This document shows, one piece after another, positions 11,101-23,944 of a DNA stretch of 64,000 bases. Below the pieces are notes generated by a model. The model did no database searches, was not told the DNA's origin, and was given only the letters and a program-made list of their open reading frames with translations. Source of the DNA: Agapetus fuscipes (Eukaryota > Arthropoda > Insecta > Trichoptera > Glossosomatidae); contig OX637337.1 in assembly GCA_951799405.1 (NCBI GenBank), positions 20,086,347-20,150,346 of the forward strand, given 5' to 3'. Every line of letters begins with the position of its first letter. Position 1 is the stretch's first letter. A program made the position numbers and the translations under genes.

Positions 11101-12817
11101 GTTTTTGCGCAAGAAGAGAAAAAATAATTGTTTTTTTTTCACGGTTTTTTCATTGTTTTGAAACTCTGAAACATTTGTTAGTGCGTTTCTTTTAAGAATA
11201 ATATTGGAAACCTGAAACAATTGAATAAAGGTTCAAAACTGCATTTCACTTTGAATTTTTTATTGATAAACAAGGTACATATGGATAGACTAGTATTGTT
11301 AAGAATATTGTATAAAGCATGCTAGGCGTTAAATAAAACAACATGGAAAATTTCGAGTTATGGATTTTTTTTTTCAATGCAAAAAGCTTCTAATTCGCTT
11401 CTTAAGCCAAATAACTTAATCTGAAATATGTTTTCCGATAAACAGTTCTCATGTATATTATATTGTACAAACATTGTCTAAATCCTGTTGATTTATAAAA
11501 AGCCTACAACAGCAACAACTGGTCGATACTTCACAAAAGCTCCTGTAATACTTTTGCCTATACCACCCCCATCATATTGAGTGCCTCATCACTTTAGCTT
11601 TAGCCTGAAGGGCGCCCAAAGTAAATTTGTTTTTCTCGACACGCGAAGCCTTCGAGCCCGCCTATTTTTCAGTCTATCGAAAGCTCAACAGCCTTAGGGA
11701 TCAACAGAGCCTTCTAATCGCTCAATAATGGTACAAAATTATCCAAGGATTTCGTGTCGCCTTTACCCGAATAGCCTTTGTATGGATAAAGTGAGATTGT
11801 ACTTTTTTATGCGTTTTTTTAGCAAAGATAATCATATAGATTAGGTTATGACAGTACAAACCATGTATTTTTCTCTTCGCCATTTGGATTTTTTTCCAGA
11901 GGTAAGTTTAGCAGATTTATGCAAAAACTAGGACGATTTTTTTAATTGTGTTTTTATCTGATTGTCATCAAAGCTCACACGAATTGTAGGATATTCTACA
12001 CGGTTCCTGAAAATTTGGTCAAAATCTGATGAGCGGCTTAGCTTGGTATGGCGAGCAACTTTTCCATACATTTTGTATGAAAAAAATACGTGTTTTTTTA
12101 AGTAGATTTCTAAAGAGGAATGCAATTCACCATCCTATTTTGCCAGTGCCAACGCCTTATCCGCTCGACCATACCAGAGACATGATGCTAAAAAATGTCT
12201 ACAAGTCAGTTGATGTACCTACTAAAAAAACAGCAGGGAATCAAACAACAGCTTATGAGAAGGGTTTCTTTTTGGAATATTAGTTTCATTAAAACAATAA
12301 GTATCCGATTACAAATTTGATATTTATAATTTATCTTCAAAACAGATGATTAAAATTCATAGAACAAAACAACCAAAATCCAATTGTATTGATATAACAA
12401 TATTAATTTAATACCCTTGTTAATAGATTGAAATATGAATAACAAGGATGCCATAAATAAAATGTATCAGATATCCTTTTTGAATGGAAAAGTTCCTTAT
12501 CCATAAAAAGGTTTTATATTTAAGCTGGTCTAAAGCCGTTTTTTTTATAAGAATAAAATCGGTTTATACTTTAGTTCTTGGTTTAACTTATTTCATGAAT
12601 AGGAATGAGGAATTTAGTGAGCATATTATTGGATCGTGTAAACTAGAGCTCGCTGTGATAATTAGGAGCATGAGTTGTAGGAACAAACACAGAAGAATAG
12701 GATCAACGTTTTATAACGCATGAGATCATAGCTTCACTTCATTGGCGTACCGAATCATATTTCTTGCATTATTTTAAATTCATCTTTCCTTTACTTGCAG
12801 TTTGGTATGAGGCTGAC
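11101..12817. other. No gene recognised
   Basis: A repeat-like stretch around 11960-12085 (GATGAGCGGCTTAGCTTGGTA, CATACATTTTGTATGA) may be an old MITE. The rest shows nothing. Confidence 0.5.
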
Positions 12818-13440
12818 CATCCATCTAATCTAATCTAATCTAATCTAAGCTGCAAAGATATATATCATTTAAGATTTATATTAAATGTATTCCCACAAGC
12901 AGATATGTGTAATTTCCCGCTAACACATGCCGCATGTGGACCTACAATATAAAAACCCAATCTCAAATGAACATAAGCCTTGCAACTCTTGCCGTCCTTC
13001 CCTGAAACAGGGGTGATATTGGCAAAGTGAACCTTTTTTTTACAGTATGGGTGGTCAGCCGCATAACAACCTATAAGTCAAGGAACATAAATGACAAATT
13101 ACATTTTTTAAATCAATAAATAACAATATATACATGGACATAAAAAACTAAATCATAAAACCAATTTTACTTTAACAAACCCCAGCCGCCAACATCACAG
13201 ATCAACCGCCATTTCTTTCTATCCTTACATACTTCTTTCATTTCCTCCAGAGTCATAACCTTCTTCATACAAGCTCTTCTTTTATTATGACTCTGGATAT
13301 TCCATTCATTCGCAATTTCGGATATTTGGTCCATCCATACCTTTCTCGGTCTTCCTCTACCACGACATCCATCTATTCTACCAACATATACTTTCTTCGA
13401 TCCATACTTTAAAAAATGGAGCACTTTATCCAATTCCAAT
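12818..13440 (-). mobile_element. 5'-truncated LINE: polymerase C-terminus plus 3' UTR
   Basis: On the minus strand, 13439-13167 encodes VYVGRIDGCRGRGRPRKVWM..MKEVCKDRKKWRLICD, then a stop. A 3' UTR follows to the (ATTAG)n end at 12818, on the + strand TCTAATCTAATCTAA. It shows that the window-wide 250-bp repeat is the 3' end of this LINE. I favour an RTE-like clade, but this is not established. Confidence 0.75.
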
Positions 13441-13554
13441 CATATTTCAGGAAAGGGCGGCAGGAGTTCCGACACTTTTGTTAATTTTAGACTTTAGGGT
13501 TTTCATTCTATGACTACACATACATACGGCATGTGTAATAATAGTAATAATATT

Positions 13555-13800
13555 AGGATGATTTATTTGGTGAGCGCTTTTTTTGAGTGAATCACACCTC
13601 AAGAGCCCTCTGCGAGCTTGGTCGTCGCTATGGAAAGCGCCAATTCTCAAGCAAGACCTAGTTGCTGTAAGGCTGTATGGACCTTTAGTGGCCGGTCTTT
13701 GGTAAAGGTAGTTTTTGTGCTCCGCCGGGATTCAAACCGATAACCTTCCATTTACAAGTCGGAAGTGTTAGCCACTAGACTACGGACTGGTTAAAAGTGT
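13555..13800 (-). mobile_element. SINE-A copy
   Basis: Minus strand: CCAGTCCGTAGTCTAGTGGC, B-box region GGTTTGAATCCCGG, CGGAGCACAAAAACTACC, the GACGACCAAGCTCG body, and a tail with AAAGCGCTCACCAAATAAATC. Confidence 0.8.
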
Positions 13801-14235
13801 ACTCGCGAATTTTCACATGTATTCTTGTGGGTATACAATGCATTTAATATGAATCTTGAATGTGGATATATCTACCAACTTAAATTATATAGATTAAAGA
13901 TACAATGAAGGTATTCATGTAAGTATCTGCATATTTTACGTTTTATGGCTATAATAATCAAAAAAATATTTAAAAAAATAAAAATAAAATGGCGAGAACC
14001 TTTACTTTACAGAATTAATTGGTAACTTTTATTTAAAAAGGGTTTATAATAGTGTGCAGATGTAAACTTGAAAACTTCATTCGTCTTCACAAAATTATTT
14101 TTAAATTTAAATAAAGATACGTCAATGCTCTGAAGGGGTCTATTCAGAGTACCCCGCTGCTAAAACAATGGGAGGCTTTACAAAAGACTATCAGCGTTGA
14201 TTTAACAGAGTTCGAAAGCGAACGCTGTCGTTCAA

Positions 14236-14402
14236 AACAGTACCTCAAGCGTAAAATAACGTTTAAACTCAACCAAAGCGTTTCACCAAAAAATATATGG
14301 AAACTAAAAGAGCAAGGTTAGTGAGAGTTTTACTTTACATATATTTTTGGTAAAACGGCATGGTAGAGTTAAAATGTAATGTTCTATACTTGGGGTACGG
14401 GA
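14236..14402. repeat. Palindromic MITE (CTCAACCATAGCG family)
   Basis: GTACCTCAAGCGTAAAATAAC and TAATGTTCTATACTTGGGGTA are the outer inverted ends. The inner ends are CTCAACCAAAGCGTTTCACC and GGTAAAACGGCATGGTAGAG. Confidence 0.75.
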
Positions 14403-15069
14403 TGAGAACCTGCGCCCCCCGGACAGCACCCCTGGATATCAAAAACCTTTCGGCGAGTTCAAATTATGCATTAAAAATTTAACCCTACCTTTAAATCTCT
14501 ACTTGGAAAAAAACATACAAAAAATTATCTAATCAAAGGTTAAACGTGTTACTAGATTTTTGTCTGAATTGGAGTTTGATGAAATGAAATAGAAGGTTGA
14601 AAAATGTTTTATATCGTTAATATTTTGTGAAGCTATTATTCGTAGATTTTTTTTTAACGAATTTTGTGTTTGAATAAACATAAAATATAGGTGTGTGATT
14701 TAATGAAGTACAAATAATGAAATAAGGATTCTCAAATTTGATTTCTTCTAATCAAAAACTAAATATTCGATAGTCATCGCGTTTGTAACCCGAGCGTATG
14801 ACGTCACTACTTTTTCATACGTATAAAATCTGCGTATCTTCTTGAATACATAATTATTTAATTAAATCATTAAAAATTGAACACTTTCTGAACTGCGAAA
14901 ACAGCATCTGAAAAAGCAAGAAAATGTATGGAAATGTGATGGATATGAATGAATTGAGAGAGGTATGCAAGGATTAGAAGAAGTGAAGTCAACTCTGCAG
15001 AGGTTCTGACCAACCTTAGTGTGAAATAGTTACAGTGACAGTACTTGCAACAATTTTTATTTATTTTGA

Positions 15070-15305
15070 CAGGTCTATAGTCCAGTGGTAACACTTCGGA
15101 CTCGTTAATGGAAGGTTATGGGTTCGAATCCCGGCGGAGCACAAAAAATATACCATTTATATTTTCAAATTTGCTCTTCGCTAGGTTGAAAAATTCATAA
15201 ACCTTTACCAAAGACCGGTCATCAAAAGGTCCATCCAGCCTTATAACAACTGGACCTTGCTTGAGAATTGGCGCTATGAAGCGACGACGACCAAGCTCGT
15301 AAAAA
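15070..15305 (+). mobile_element. tRNA-derived SINE-A (5' half of composite)
   Basis: tRNA-like promoter: A box TAGTCCAGTGGTAACAC and B box GGGTTCGAATCCC. It is followed by GGCGGAGCACAAAAAATAT and the body AAGACCGGTCATC..GACGACGACCAAGCTCG. It runs straight into SINE-B at 15306. Confidence 0.8.
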
Positions 15306-15575
15306 GGTCGATAGCTCAATTGGTAGAATGCTTGCATTCCTTGCTAAGAGCAAGGGTTCGATCCCAAGATGTCTCAGCTTTCACATGAAATGAGAACCAG
15401 CCCCCCGGGAGCTGGAAAACCCCACTTCAATTGAAAGTGAATGGTGTGAGGCCGGCCCCCTTACCCGTAAAAATAAATAGGTCCCGAATCGCCACATGCG
15501 ACCCCTTCGGGGATTACGCAGGCATGAAGTTACACTATACGTGTAGCTTAGTTGCGTTTTGCGCAAGTTGAAATC
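15306..15575 (+). mobile_element. tRNA-derived SINE-B (3' half of composite)
   Basis: A box ATAGCTCAATTGGTAGAATG and B box GGGTTCGATCCC. The body has GAGAACCAGCCCCC, GGAGCTGGAAAACCCC, CCCCCTTACCCGTAAAAATA and GAAGTTACACTATACGTGTA. Confidence 0.8.
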
Positions 15576-15761
15576 CTAATAAATTAATTATTGTATTGGA
15601 AATTCTCAAGTTATATCAATACGGAGGCTTCTTTATTGAATTATGCATGTACCTACTAAGCAAAGGCTTAATTCGATTTATGGATTTTCCTTGGAAGCCT
15701 GTTGTAACCGGATTATTTTATTTTCTCAGACCTTACCAGTCCATACTTTTAATTGTAACAT

Positions 15762-16695
15762 TAATATCTAATCTAATCTAAGCTGCAAAGATATATATCA
15801 TTTAAGATTTATATTAAATGCATTCTCACAAGCAGACATGTATAATTTCGCGCTAACACATGCCGCATGTGGACCTACAATATAAAAACCCAATCTCAAA
15901 TGAACATAAGCCTTGCAACTCTTGCCGTCCTTCCCTGAAACAGGGGTGACATTGGCAAAGTGAACCAATTTTTTACAGTATGGGTGGTCAGCCGCATAAC
16001 AACTTATAAGTCAAGGAACATAAATGACAAATTACATTTTTAAAAATCAATAAATAACAATATATCCATGGACATAAAAAACTAAATCATAAAAACCAAT
16101 TTTACTTTAACAAACCCTAGCCGCCAACATCACAGATCAACCGCCATTTCTTTCTATCCTTACATACTTCTTTCATTTCCTCCAGAGTCATAACCTTCTT
16201 CATACAAGCTCTTCTTTTATTATGACTCTGGATATTCCATTCATTCGCAATTTCGGATATTTGGTCCATCCATACCTTTCTCGGTCTTCCTCTACCACGA
16301 CATCCATCTATTCTACCAACATATACTTTCTTCGTCAGTCTTTACTCATTCATTCTCTCCATATGCCCAAACCAACTTAACAAACTTCTTTTAATCTTCA
16401 CTTTCACACTTTCTCTTGCACCACATTCTTCTCTTACAAAATCATTCCTCACCCTGTCACTTCGTTTTTTCCCAATCATACTTCTTAGAAAGTCCATTTC
16501 AACAGTATGGACTTTACTAATTTCACTTTCATTCACCGTCCAGGCCTCGCTTCCATACATCAAGGTGGGTAAAAGTATGCCACTGCGTACCGCCAATCGA
16601 GCATTTTTAGATATGTTTTGATTTTTGGCGATACAAGCTGTGGCACCCAGTACACACCTGCCCTTCATTACTCTTCTTTCAAATTCACCGGTCAC
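15762..16695 (-). mobile_element. Longest copy of the same LINE 3' end
   Basis: The minus strand from 16695 encodes MTGEFERRVMKGRCVLG, LAVRSGILLPTLMYGSEAW, EMDFLRSMIGKK and LLSWFGHMERMNE. An in-frame TAA (about 16342) precedes RLTKKVYVGRIDG and the GRGRPRK..DQI box, then the 3' UTR to 15762. A single premature stop makes this copy inactive. The 3' UTR half is nearly identical to 12818-13160. Confidence 0.8.
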
Positions 16696-16699
16696 ATAT

Positions 16700-18849
16700 C
16701 ATTCTATTATTATCAGAATTGCGGGGACATAAATATTCAAGTTTCCGATTTCACTTACTTCTTCTTCTTTCTCAGCCTTTCTTAGGTAACTTTTAGACGT
16801 AGGCCTTCACCAATCTTCTCTACATCTTTAATTCGGATTTTTGTTCATTTTTATTTATTATTCGACATTTCTATGTAGGAAATAGGGCCTTAAGTCACCA
16901 AATTTACCAGACGGGTTGGTGACTAGTTGTTGGACCGTGGAATCATTTTTTGTTCATCTTCACCCTCCAAGCAAGCCATATGATTTTAGCAGTTAAAATA
17001 CATTACATTGGATAAAATTATAACTAAAGACTTTTGCTTTTAATTTTAATCTGAATAATTCAGCTACAATTTTTGTGCTTTGCTAGTTTATCATGTCACC
17101 TTGTTTACTTCGTTTTCTCCATCTTTATCTGAAATACATTTTCTTCTCCGGCCGTCATTCCACTACGGGGTCCAGTATCTCGTAGATGTGTCTTCACTTT
17201 GCTCTGTCCTTGCAAGTTTTTAACCCCCCCATTCATCACTCTGCTCATGCATTATCTTTTCTTTTGAAAATCTGTACCTCTAGTATAAAACATCGCCTTA
17301 ATTCTTTACGATCGCGTAATTAGAAAAATATATGAAAGCTAAATCACTCAGTAGGGGTGCCGTTGTGTCTTTAATATTTTTTTCTCTTTAGCCGAAGGTG
17401 GGGAATAAACGCAATGTTTTATAAAAGGTGGCTTTTCAGTTTGTTTACAGCCCAACACAAAAAAGCACTGCGGTCTTTTACTTTGAGTATCGTTAAAAAA
17501 ATAAAACATTATTTTGATTCTGAAAAAAAACGAAATATATAAGATAAGTAGAAGCAGCAGACGAAGAAATAAAAAATAAGATGTAATGCTTGACTGAATA
17601 AATATTTTTTAATTATGTTGAATATTCAGTTACTATCTCAGTTTGTTTTATGAAATTCTTTTGTCTAACCGACCACCATTTAAGAGCTCCATTTAATTAA
17701 TCCAGTCAGATCAAAATGTCCGTCAGTCAAATTTCAAAAATGGAATAGAAGCTAAGCCCCATGGAGGCATTCCAAACATCTTTAAAAAAAATAACACGAG
17801 CATTGAAAATATTCGCTAAATTTTAACATGAAACTTAATTAAACATTCAAATGGTGTGGTTTTATGTTGTAAATAAGTCATTCTTTATGTTTGACTTTTA
17901 GTTTCGATGTGAAATGAATAAATTATTCATTATCTTGGACAAATTATAAGTAATACGTAATACAGGATATTCTATTTTCTTGTCCAACGACAGATGATGA
18001 GTTGATGAATTCTTTAGAACGCTTGGATAAAGAAAAAATATCACGTTTATTATGCCGTTCAGAATATGATTCTCAGATGTGTTTAGTACAAGCAGTTTGA
18101 CCCGTTGTATTGTACACGCCCCATTGTATAGGATTTTAATATGGTGAGATTGTTCCCACAAAGGATTAAACGCTTGGACTGACGATAGTGATTAATGGAA
18201 GACCATAAACGCGTGAAACGATTAAATACGATGTCTTAAAACAAGATTTTTTTACCCCACAGATGCGTGGTCTATATTCGTAATATGATATTTAAACCGT
18301 CATGTATATATGACTCTTATTTTTTGTCGAATTAATTACTACCTATTGTTTCTTTTCGTATACATATTTTAATACATTTATTTTTGTGTTGGTTTTTTTT
18401 TATCTACGGGTTTTTTGTATCTATGTTTTTTTTTGTATGAATATTTGTTGTACACGTATTTTTATTTCTGCTCATTTTATTCCACGACTCTATGGATCAA
18501 TGATGAAAATAATGATTCTTGGAATTTGTGATAAAAATATTGTATATTTCTGCTTATCTTGCGACTTATTATTTGGTTCCGGGTTTTGCCCACTCGAAAG
18601 ATAAAATTTCAAAGGCAAGTGATTAATGGGAAGACCGGAAGGAGAGCAGCTTTCAATCACGAGTCCGAAGCGTAAACCATTAGACTACGGACTGATAACA
18701 TATACTTATGTACATAATATTACGTATTTGATTATTTTTTTTAGGTAAAATGTCAAGTTACTTTCGAAACTCTAATATTTTGGCAATGCCAATGACCATA
18801 TTGAAACTTAACGCAACTTCTCAAGAAATTTTCAGAAGTATAAATTTTA
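16700..18849. other. No gene recognised
   Basis: Only one diverged MITE at 17280-17445 and a decayed tRNA-like SINE head near 18625-18700 (CGAGTCCGAAGCG, CATTAGACTACGGACTG). Confidence 0.5.
17280..17445. repeat. Diverged palindromic MITE
   Basis: AGTATAAAACATCGCCTTAAT at left, AACGCAATGTTTTATAAAAGG at right. The centre CTCAGTAGGGGTGCCGTTGTG is related to the family core. Confidence 0.45.
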
Positions 18850-18955
18850 CGTTTTCCTAAAACATGTATAAAAATAAAAACAGCTCCTCTAGTGAGCGTT
18901 GAGTTTCCAAACATGTTTTGTGAAGTTTTATATTTGAGCTAAAACAGAAAACTTC
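18850..18955. repeat. Partial palindromic MITE
   Basis: Contains AAAACAGCTCCTCTAGTGAGC between CATGTATAAAAATA and AACATGTTTTGTGAA. Confidence 0.45.
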
Positions 18956-19221
18956 ACTCAAATATTTTTAAGTTACACCCCCGTTTCCTTGAAGTTTCAT
19001 TTTCATCCTCTAGGATTCACCCGCCCGTCCTTCAGGTTTCATCTCCATACTTCCTGTTCTCGGCGATCCCTTCTTCAACAGTCTGGTCACGTACTTGAAA
19101 CTACAGCCCTTGAGAGAGCGGGCCTTTAATACGGGAATATCCCCCCTGCCTTTCTTAGCACCTGGCCTAATGCAGGATATTACTGAAACTGTCATATGGT
19201 GATTATATTTAATACATGTAT

Positions 19222-19485
19222 TACGGCTGACTATCCACCTGATAATGTTTAAAACGTATTATGAAATTGAGAAAATGTTCTGATTAAAAATTGTTCACTT
19301 TGCCAATGTCACCTCTTATTCAGGGAAGGTTGGTAAAAGTTGCAGGGCAATAGAGATTTAGAATTTATTTTGCAACCTCACTTGGAGAATGTGTAAGCGC
19401 ATACTTACCCGTGTCTGCTTGTGGGCATGCATTTAATTTGGGTCTTGAATTATATTATTATATCGTTGCAACTTAGATTATTATT
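19222..19485 (+). repeat. LINE 3'-UTR repeat
   Basis: GGCTGACTATCCACCTG, then TTGTTCACTTTGCCAATGTC, GTCTGCTTGTGGGCATGCAT and GTTGCAACTTAGAT, with a spacer insertion after the first block. Confidence 0.75.
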
Positions 19486-20404
19486 ATTACAAAAATAGAT
19501 TCCCGATAAGCAGGGAACTTTGCTATTTTACAGCATTGTAAAACATATGCAGAGAGTTATTCTAAATGAAAAAGGTAGCGTTTTAGTGCCTTTTCAAACT
19601 ATCTACGTAATTTTGTCTTAAAGTGACTCTCTCTCTCTCTTGTTATGAATGTTGGTGTGTGGTGTTGTATTGGTATATATTGTTAATGTTATTGTATTGG
19701 TGTTGTATTGGGGAAAAACATTTTTCCCTTATATTTTAAATGTGCTTAGGCCCTCAGTTTACAAAAATTGAGAATCATACCTTAAACATTACGTAAACAA
19801 CGAAAATAACCCGTACTTAATCATAAATGGATAGAACCTGTATATTTTCACAAGTGAAGAGGCCAGCTTTTTGTTTTTCAATCCCCCTTTTTTCTTAATA
19901 CGACTTGACACAATTACTCACAAAAATAAAAACTCCTTCATAACTTTTAGGATTTAAATTGACTTCCAGTTTTCTCACCATTTTTTGAGCGGAGAGCCTT
20001 GACATTAAACCTAATAGGCATTATTCAATAGATTGGTTGAACACAACATCAGAGTTAAACCAGCTTATTAATCTGGGAAAATCGACTTAATACTAGTTTA
20101 AAATTTAACACCTTTTTATGAATAATGTGGAATGATTACAGAAAAATCTTTAACCAAAAATCAAAACTTACATCTTACAAAAAATATGATGGTGGACGTT
20201 CGGTATGGATTAAATTCAAAGGATCTTCGCACCCCGTAAAAAAGGACACCCTTTGTTATAATATGTAAAAGGTTGTCGTTGAATTTCATAGTGCAACAAG
20301 ATAGATTTACATTTTCATGGAACCTAAAGGTGCCTGTTTATGTGCTATTACACTTATTTACAATAGGTTTATATAGGTACATTTTACAATAAGTTTAATA
20401 AGCA

Positions 20405-21085
20405 TTCATAGACGTCTAGAAATAATGGATGATGAACGACTGTTAAAAATAATGTACAAAAGTGAATGTGGAAACGTAAGACCGAGGAATAACGTAAAGA
20501 TCAAATAAGCAGGATATTCAATGACTTTAAACTGCAGAGAGAGAAAAAGAAAAGAGCAAGCATGAAGAGAGTGATGAATGCCGAGAAGATAAAAGAAGTG
20601 TGCAAGGACAAATCAAAGTAGAGATCCATCTGCGGAGGTATAGGCCGCACCAAGTGTAGTAGTGGCTGGATACAGGTACAATTACATAGGTGCATGTTTT
20701 AAACACATTTAAAACGATTATTTTACACATTTAATACAAGTTTTATACTTATTTATACAAGTAATGTACATAGGTGCATTTTTAAAAAGTATGCAAAGTT
20801 CTTTTTTATATTTAAATGTAATTTATTATTCATATTCCTTGACTTATAGGTTGGTATGAGGCTGACCACCCATACTGTAAAAATGGTTCACTTTGCCAAT
20901 GTCACCCCTGTTTCAGGGAAGGTCGGCAAAAGTTGTGGGGCTTATGTTCATTTGAGGTTTGGATTTTATTTGTAAGTACACATTCAGCATTTGTAAGCGC
21001 GAACTACACTTGTTGGTTTGTAGGCATACATCTGAGAGCTTTAAATGAATATATCCTTGCAACTTAGATTATAGATTATAGATGT
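20405..21085 (+). mobile_element. Degenerate LINE 3' end with 3' UTR
   Basis: The segment 20415-20640 recalls MDDERLLKIMYK.. and MKRVMNAEKIKEVCKDKSK, ending near ICGGIG as in the copy at 29039. The standard 3' UTR (GTATGAGGCTGACCACCC..) runs from about 20850 to 21085. Several stops and indels are present. Confidence 0.6.
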
Positions 21086-21111
21086 ACAAGTTTTTACTCA
21101 TTATTGGTAAG

Positions 21112-21195
21112 TCATAGATATAGACACTTTTTGTATCTAGATATACGTATAACACTTTTTGTATCTAGATATAGACACTTTTTGTATCTAAACGT
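21112..21195 (+). repeat. Short tandem array CACTTTTTGTATCTAGATATA
   Basis: Three copies of GACACTTTTTGTATCTA-type units with AGATATAC spacers. Confidence 0.7.
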
Positions 21196-21589
21196 TTTTA
21201 AATAATCATCGTAAGTAGGTATACAATTTCAATATCCACTTTTTCACTAATACAAGATGTAAACACATCAAACATAGCTTTTACCCTACACCTTATTTTA
21301 TGATATCCCATGCATGTTTCCACGTGGAGTTTAGTGACGTTGTAAAAAGTTATACGGCTCCATAATGCCAGCCTAATACAGTCGCACCTTTTAAGGCGCT
21401 TTTACAATCTTGCTTCATCAAGAATTCAAACACTCGGAGGTGCCATATACCGCGTAATTCAATTAAAAAGTGTTGAGGTGCGCATTGGGTACTTGAAAAA
21501 GTGAAGACAAAAGCTTTTAAACAATTTCAATACCACTATTTAGTATTTTTCTAAAAACTTTCTCTAAACAGGTTTCAGATGAAAATTTT

Positions 21590-21850
21590 ATACAGCTTGG
21601 TGGTTAACGCTACGAACTCGTAAACGAAATGTCATGAATTCGGTTCCCAGTGGAATTTGAAATTAGCTCTTAACCGGGTTGAAAATTTGAAATTTCTTTA
21701 CCAAAGACTGGTCACCGAAGATCCATTACAGCAATTGGGTATTTCTTGATAATTGGCATTGTTATAGTGACGACCAAGCTCTCAGAATGTTCTTGAGGTG
21801 TGTTTCACACAAAAACAGCGCTCACCAAATAAATCATCCTAATATTAGTA
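21590..21850 (+). mobile_element. SINE-A copy, diverged
   Basis: A-box remnant CTTGGTGGTTAACGCTACG, body AAGACTGGTCACCGAAG, GTGACGACCAAGCTCTC, and tail GAGGTGTGTTTCACACAAAA followed by CGCTCACCAAATAAATCATC. Confidence 0.75.
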
Positions 21851-22136
21851 GGTATTATAAAGGTTCAACTTGATGTAGTTAGTTATTACTATAAGAAAGT
21901 TGCTCGCAAATTGCTATGAAACATCTTTGAGATCGTGATTAACTCTGCTTGTATTTTTACTACAGCAAAATATTTGTTATTGCTTGATAAGGACCCTAGT
22001 CACATAGATGTGCGACTATTGCCCGTTGAGAAAATCATTATAATTTCAGATTCATGTTTATTCCATCGCAAAATATACCGTTTGTACCTACTTGGGCCAT
22101 TTTATGAGAAAAATTGAATACCGCCTTCTCCATCTT

Positions 22137-22330
22137 ATCATATAGGGAAATATTGAGGGGAGAAGAACTCAAGGACGCCGAAGGACATCGTGGCTGAAAA
22201 ACTTGTGGTAATGGCTCAACAAAGCACAAAAATGATTGTCGATCTTCGACAGATTTGGCACTGAAAGAAGAAGGTCTCTCTGCAGGGTGTACTAAATTCA
22301 CTAGGCGAGCAGACGGAATGGGTTTGGGAG
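22137..22330 (+). mobile_element. RTE-type LINE 3' remnant
   Basis: One frame reads GKIEG..RTQGRRRTSWLKNLW. after the GAAATATTGAGGGGAG start, like the QGKIEG-GRRR-SWLKN end of RTE polymerases. It is the same domain that breaks off in the copy at 45183. A minus-strand ORF of 112 codons across it is a shadow. Confidence 0.5.
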
Positions 22331-22614
22331 TCTTTAGCCTAACTTTTCTAATAAGAGTATTTTTTAAACTGCACACACCATTGCAGCGCTAAAGAGAGTT
22401 TGAAATTGTTTGAGAGCGCTTGAAGTTTGTTAATTTATGTGTTTGCTTGGGAAGTTCTTTGACGAAAAAAGAAGAAAAAATATTCTTCTTTTCAGTAATG
22501 TGATCTGAAAAGTAAATAATTTTTTTTTGTTTTTAAAATAATGAGGTCGAAACATTTTTTAATTTGAAAACGCGGCGAACAAATGAAAGTCTCAGATATG
22601 GTACTACCATCCTA

Positions 22615-22740
22615 TGCAATTAATAACAAAATATTTGTATGTTTTTTACCTAGCAACGCGGCCGGGTGACAAAACGATATTGGCTATGTCAATTCACATG
22701 CGGACCTCATTCTCAATTTGAACTTAGTACCTAGCCGGAG
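22615..22740. repeat. Repeat family GCAACGCGGCCGGGTGAC
   Basis: CTAGCAACGCGGCCGGGTGAC, TATGTCAATTCACATGCGG, ACCTCATT. A sister copy lies at 58235-58325, and partial relatives lie at 32055-32130, 50040-50115 and 51495-51600 (shared TAGCAAC..AACAAAATATTTG or CCCGGC..GTGAC). Confidence 0.5.
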
Positions 22741-22754
22741 TGTAAAAAAATTTG

Positions 22755-22865
22755 TGAACGCCCATCGATCGCGTAAATAGAAAATGTATAAAAGGTAACA
22801 CAGCACCTCTGGTGAATGAGTTAATTTCTATTGATATTTTCAAAACTATACAAAACGTTCAATGG
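22755..22865. repeat. Partial palindromic MITE
   Basis: GATCGCGTAAATAGAAAATGT, AACACAGCACCTCTGGTGAAT. Same subtype as 34660. Confidence 0.45.
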
Positions 22866-23261
22866 ACCGTAATTCTAATTTCACATCATGAAACAGAATA
22901 TTGTTACAATGCCTAGGATGATCTACCTACAGCTGTTTTTGTAGTGGAATAAGCTGTAGCAAAGTTTTCAGGATAATAGAACGGTAAGTTGTGATCTGGG
23001 ATACATTTTCCTGCGGTCTAACTTTACGGTGCTCGGTTCCCACAAAACACAACCTTCACTTGGATAATTATAGCCCTGTCCTTATATTTTAGACCTCTGA
23101 CATTTTGTTCGGACCTCTAAACACAGAATGAACTATAATGTGCATATTTTGTTCTTTCATAATTAAACATTCTCGGCTACTTTCTCGTGATTATATACGT
23201 AGGTAGATTGAAGACTTTTTTTCTGTACGCTTCAATTTATCAATAGAAGTGCACTGTCGGT

Positions 23262-23600
23262 AGCTCAGTTTGTAAAACGCTTGTGCTCCATGCCAGAAGG
23301 CTAGGATTCGATCCCCACCAAGGATCTCAGAAATGATTTCCCGTTTCGGTATTTATTTCAAACCAAAAGTAAAATGCCGGCAAGGTTTACACAGTCTTCA
23401 CCAGAAATTAGAACCAACCCCTCGGGAGCTGAGAAAATCCCACTTAAAGTATTTGGCGTAAGGCCGGCCCTCATACCTGTAAAAAGAAATAGTTTCCATA
23501 CGTGGCGCTTTTTGTACGGCTTAGCTGCATTTTATAAATCATTACTGATAATGACCAAGCGGCCTAAGGCCAAGACGTACCTATGTTTTAAATAAAACAA
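23262..23600 (+). mobile_element. SINE-B, single copy, long form
   Basis: GGTAGCTCAGTTTGTAAAAC and GGATTCGATCCCCA, then TCAGAAATGATTTCCCGTTTC, AGAACCAACCCCTCGGGAG and CCGGCCCTCATACCTG. It contains the GATTTCCCG segment shared with 60775-61125. A 73-codon ORF here is not a gene. Confidence 0.75.
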
Positions 23601-23944
23601 CGCAGGTTAGTCCCCCGTTTGGTCTGCTGCAGTCGCAATATATACGCTACTAAGCTGCATACATAGTGCAAATACTTATCGCATTGTCCCCGAACAGGTC
23701 ACATGTGACGTGTGGATCCTATTTATTTACCCAGGTAATTGAGTTGGCCTTAAGCAAGCAACTTAACTTGAAATGGCGGTTTTCCATCTCCCGATGGGTC
23801 TGGTTTCACATTTTTTCTGACGGCTGAACCATCTGTTAGCATCCTAGGGGAGAGAAATCAAATCATTTCCCTAGTTTTATTAGACTCTATGAAATAACCA
23901 TTGGGAACAAAATTTCTATACTAATAGGACAATCGATTAGACAT

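Noticed and set aside
19010..19195. 61-codon minus-strand ORF in a GC-richer patch
   Set aside because: No family resemblance and no splice context. It may be part of an unrecognised repeat.
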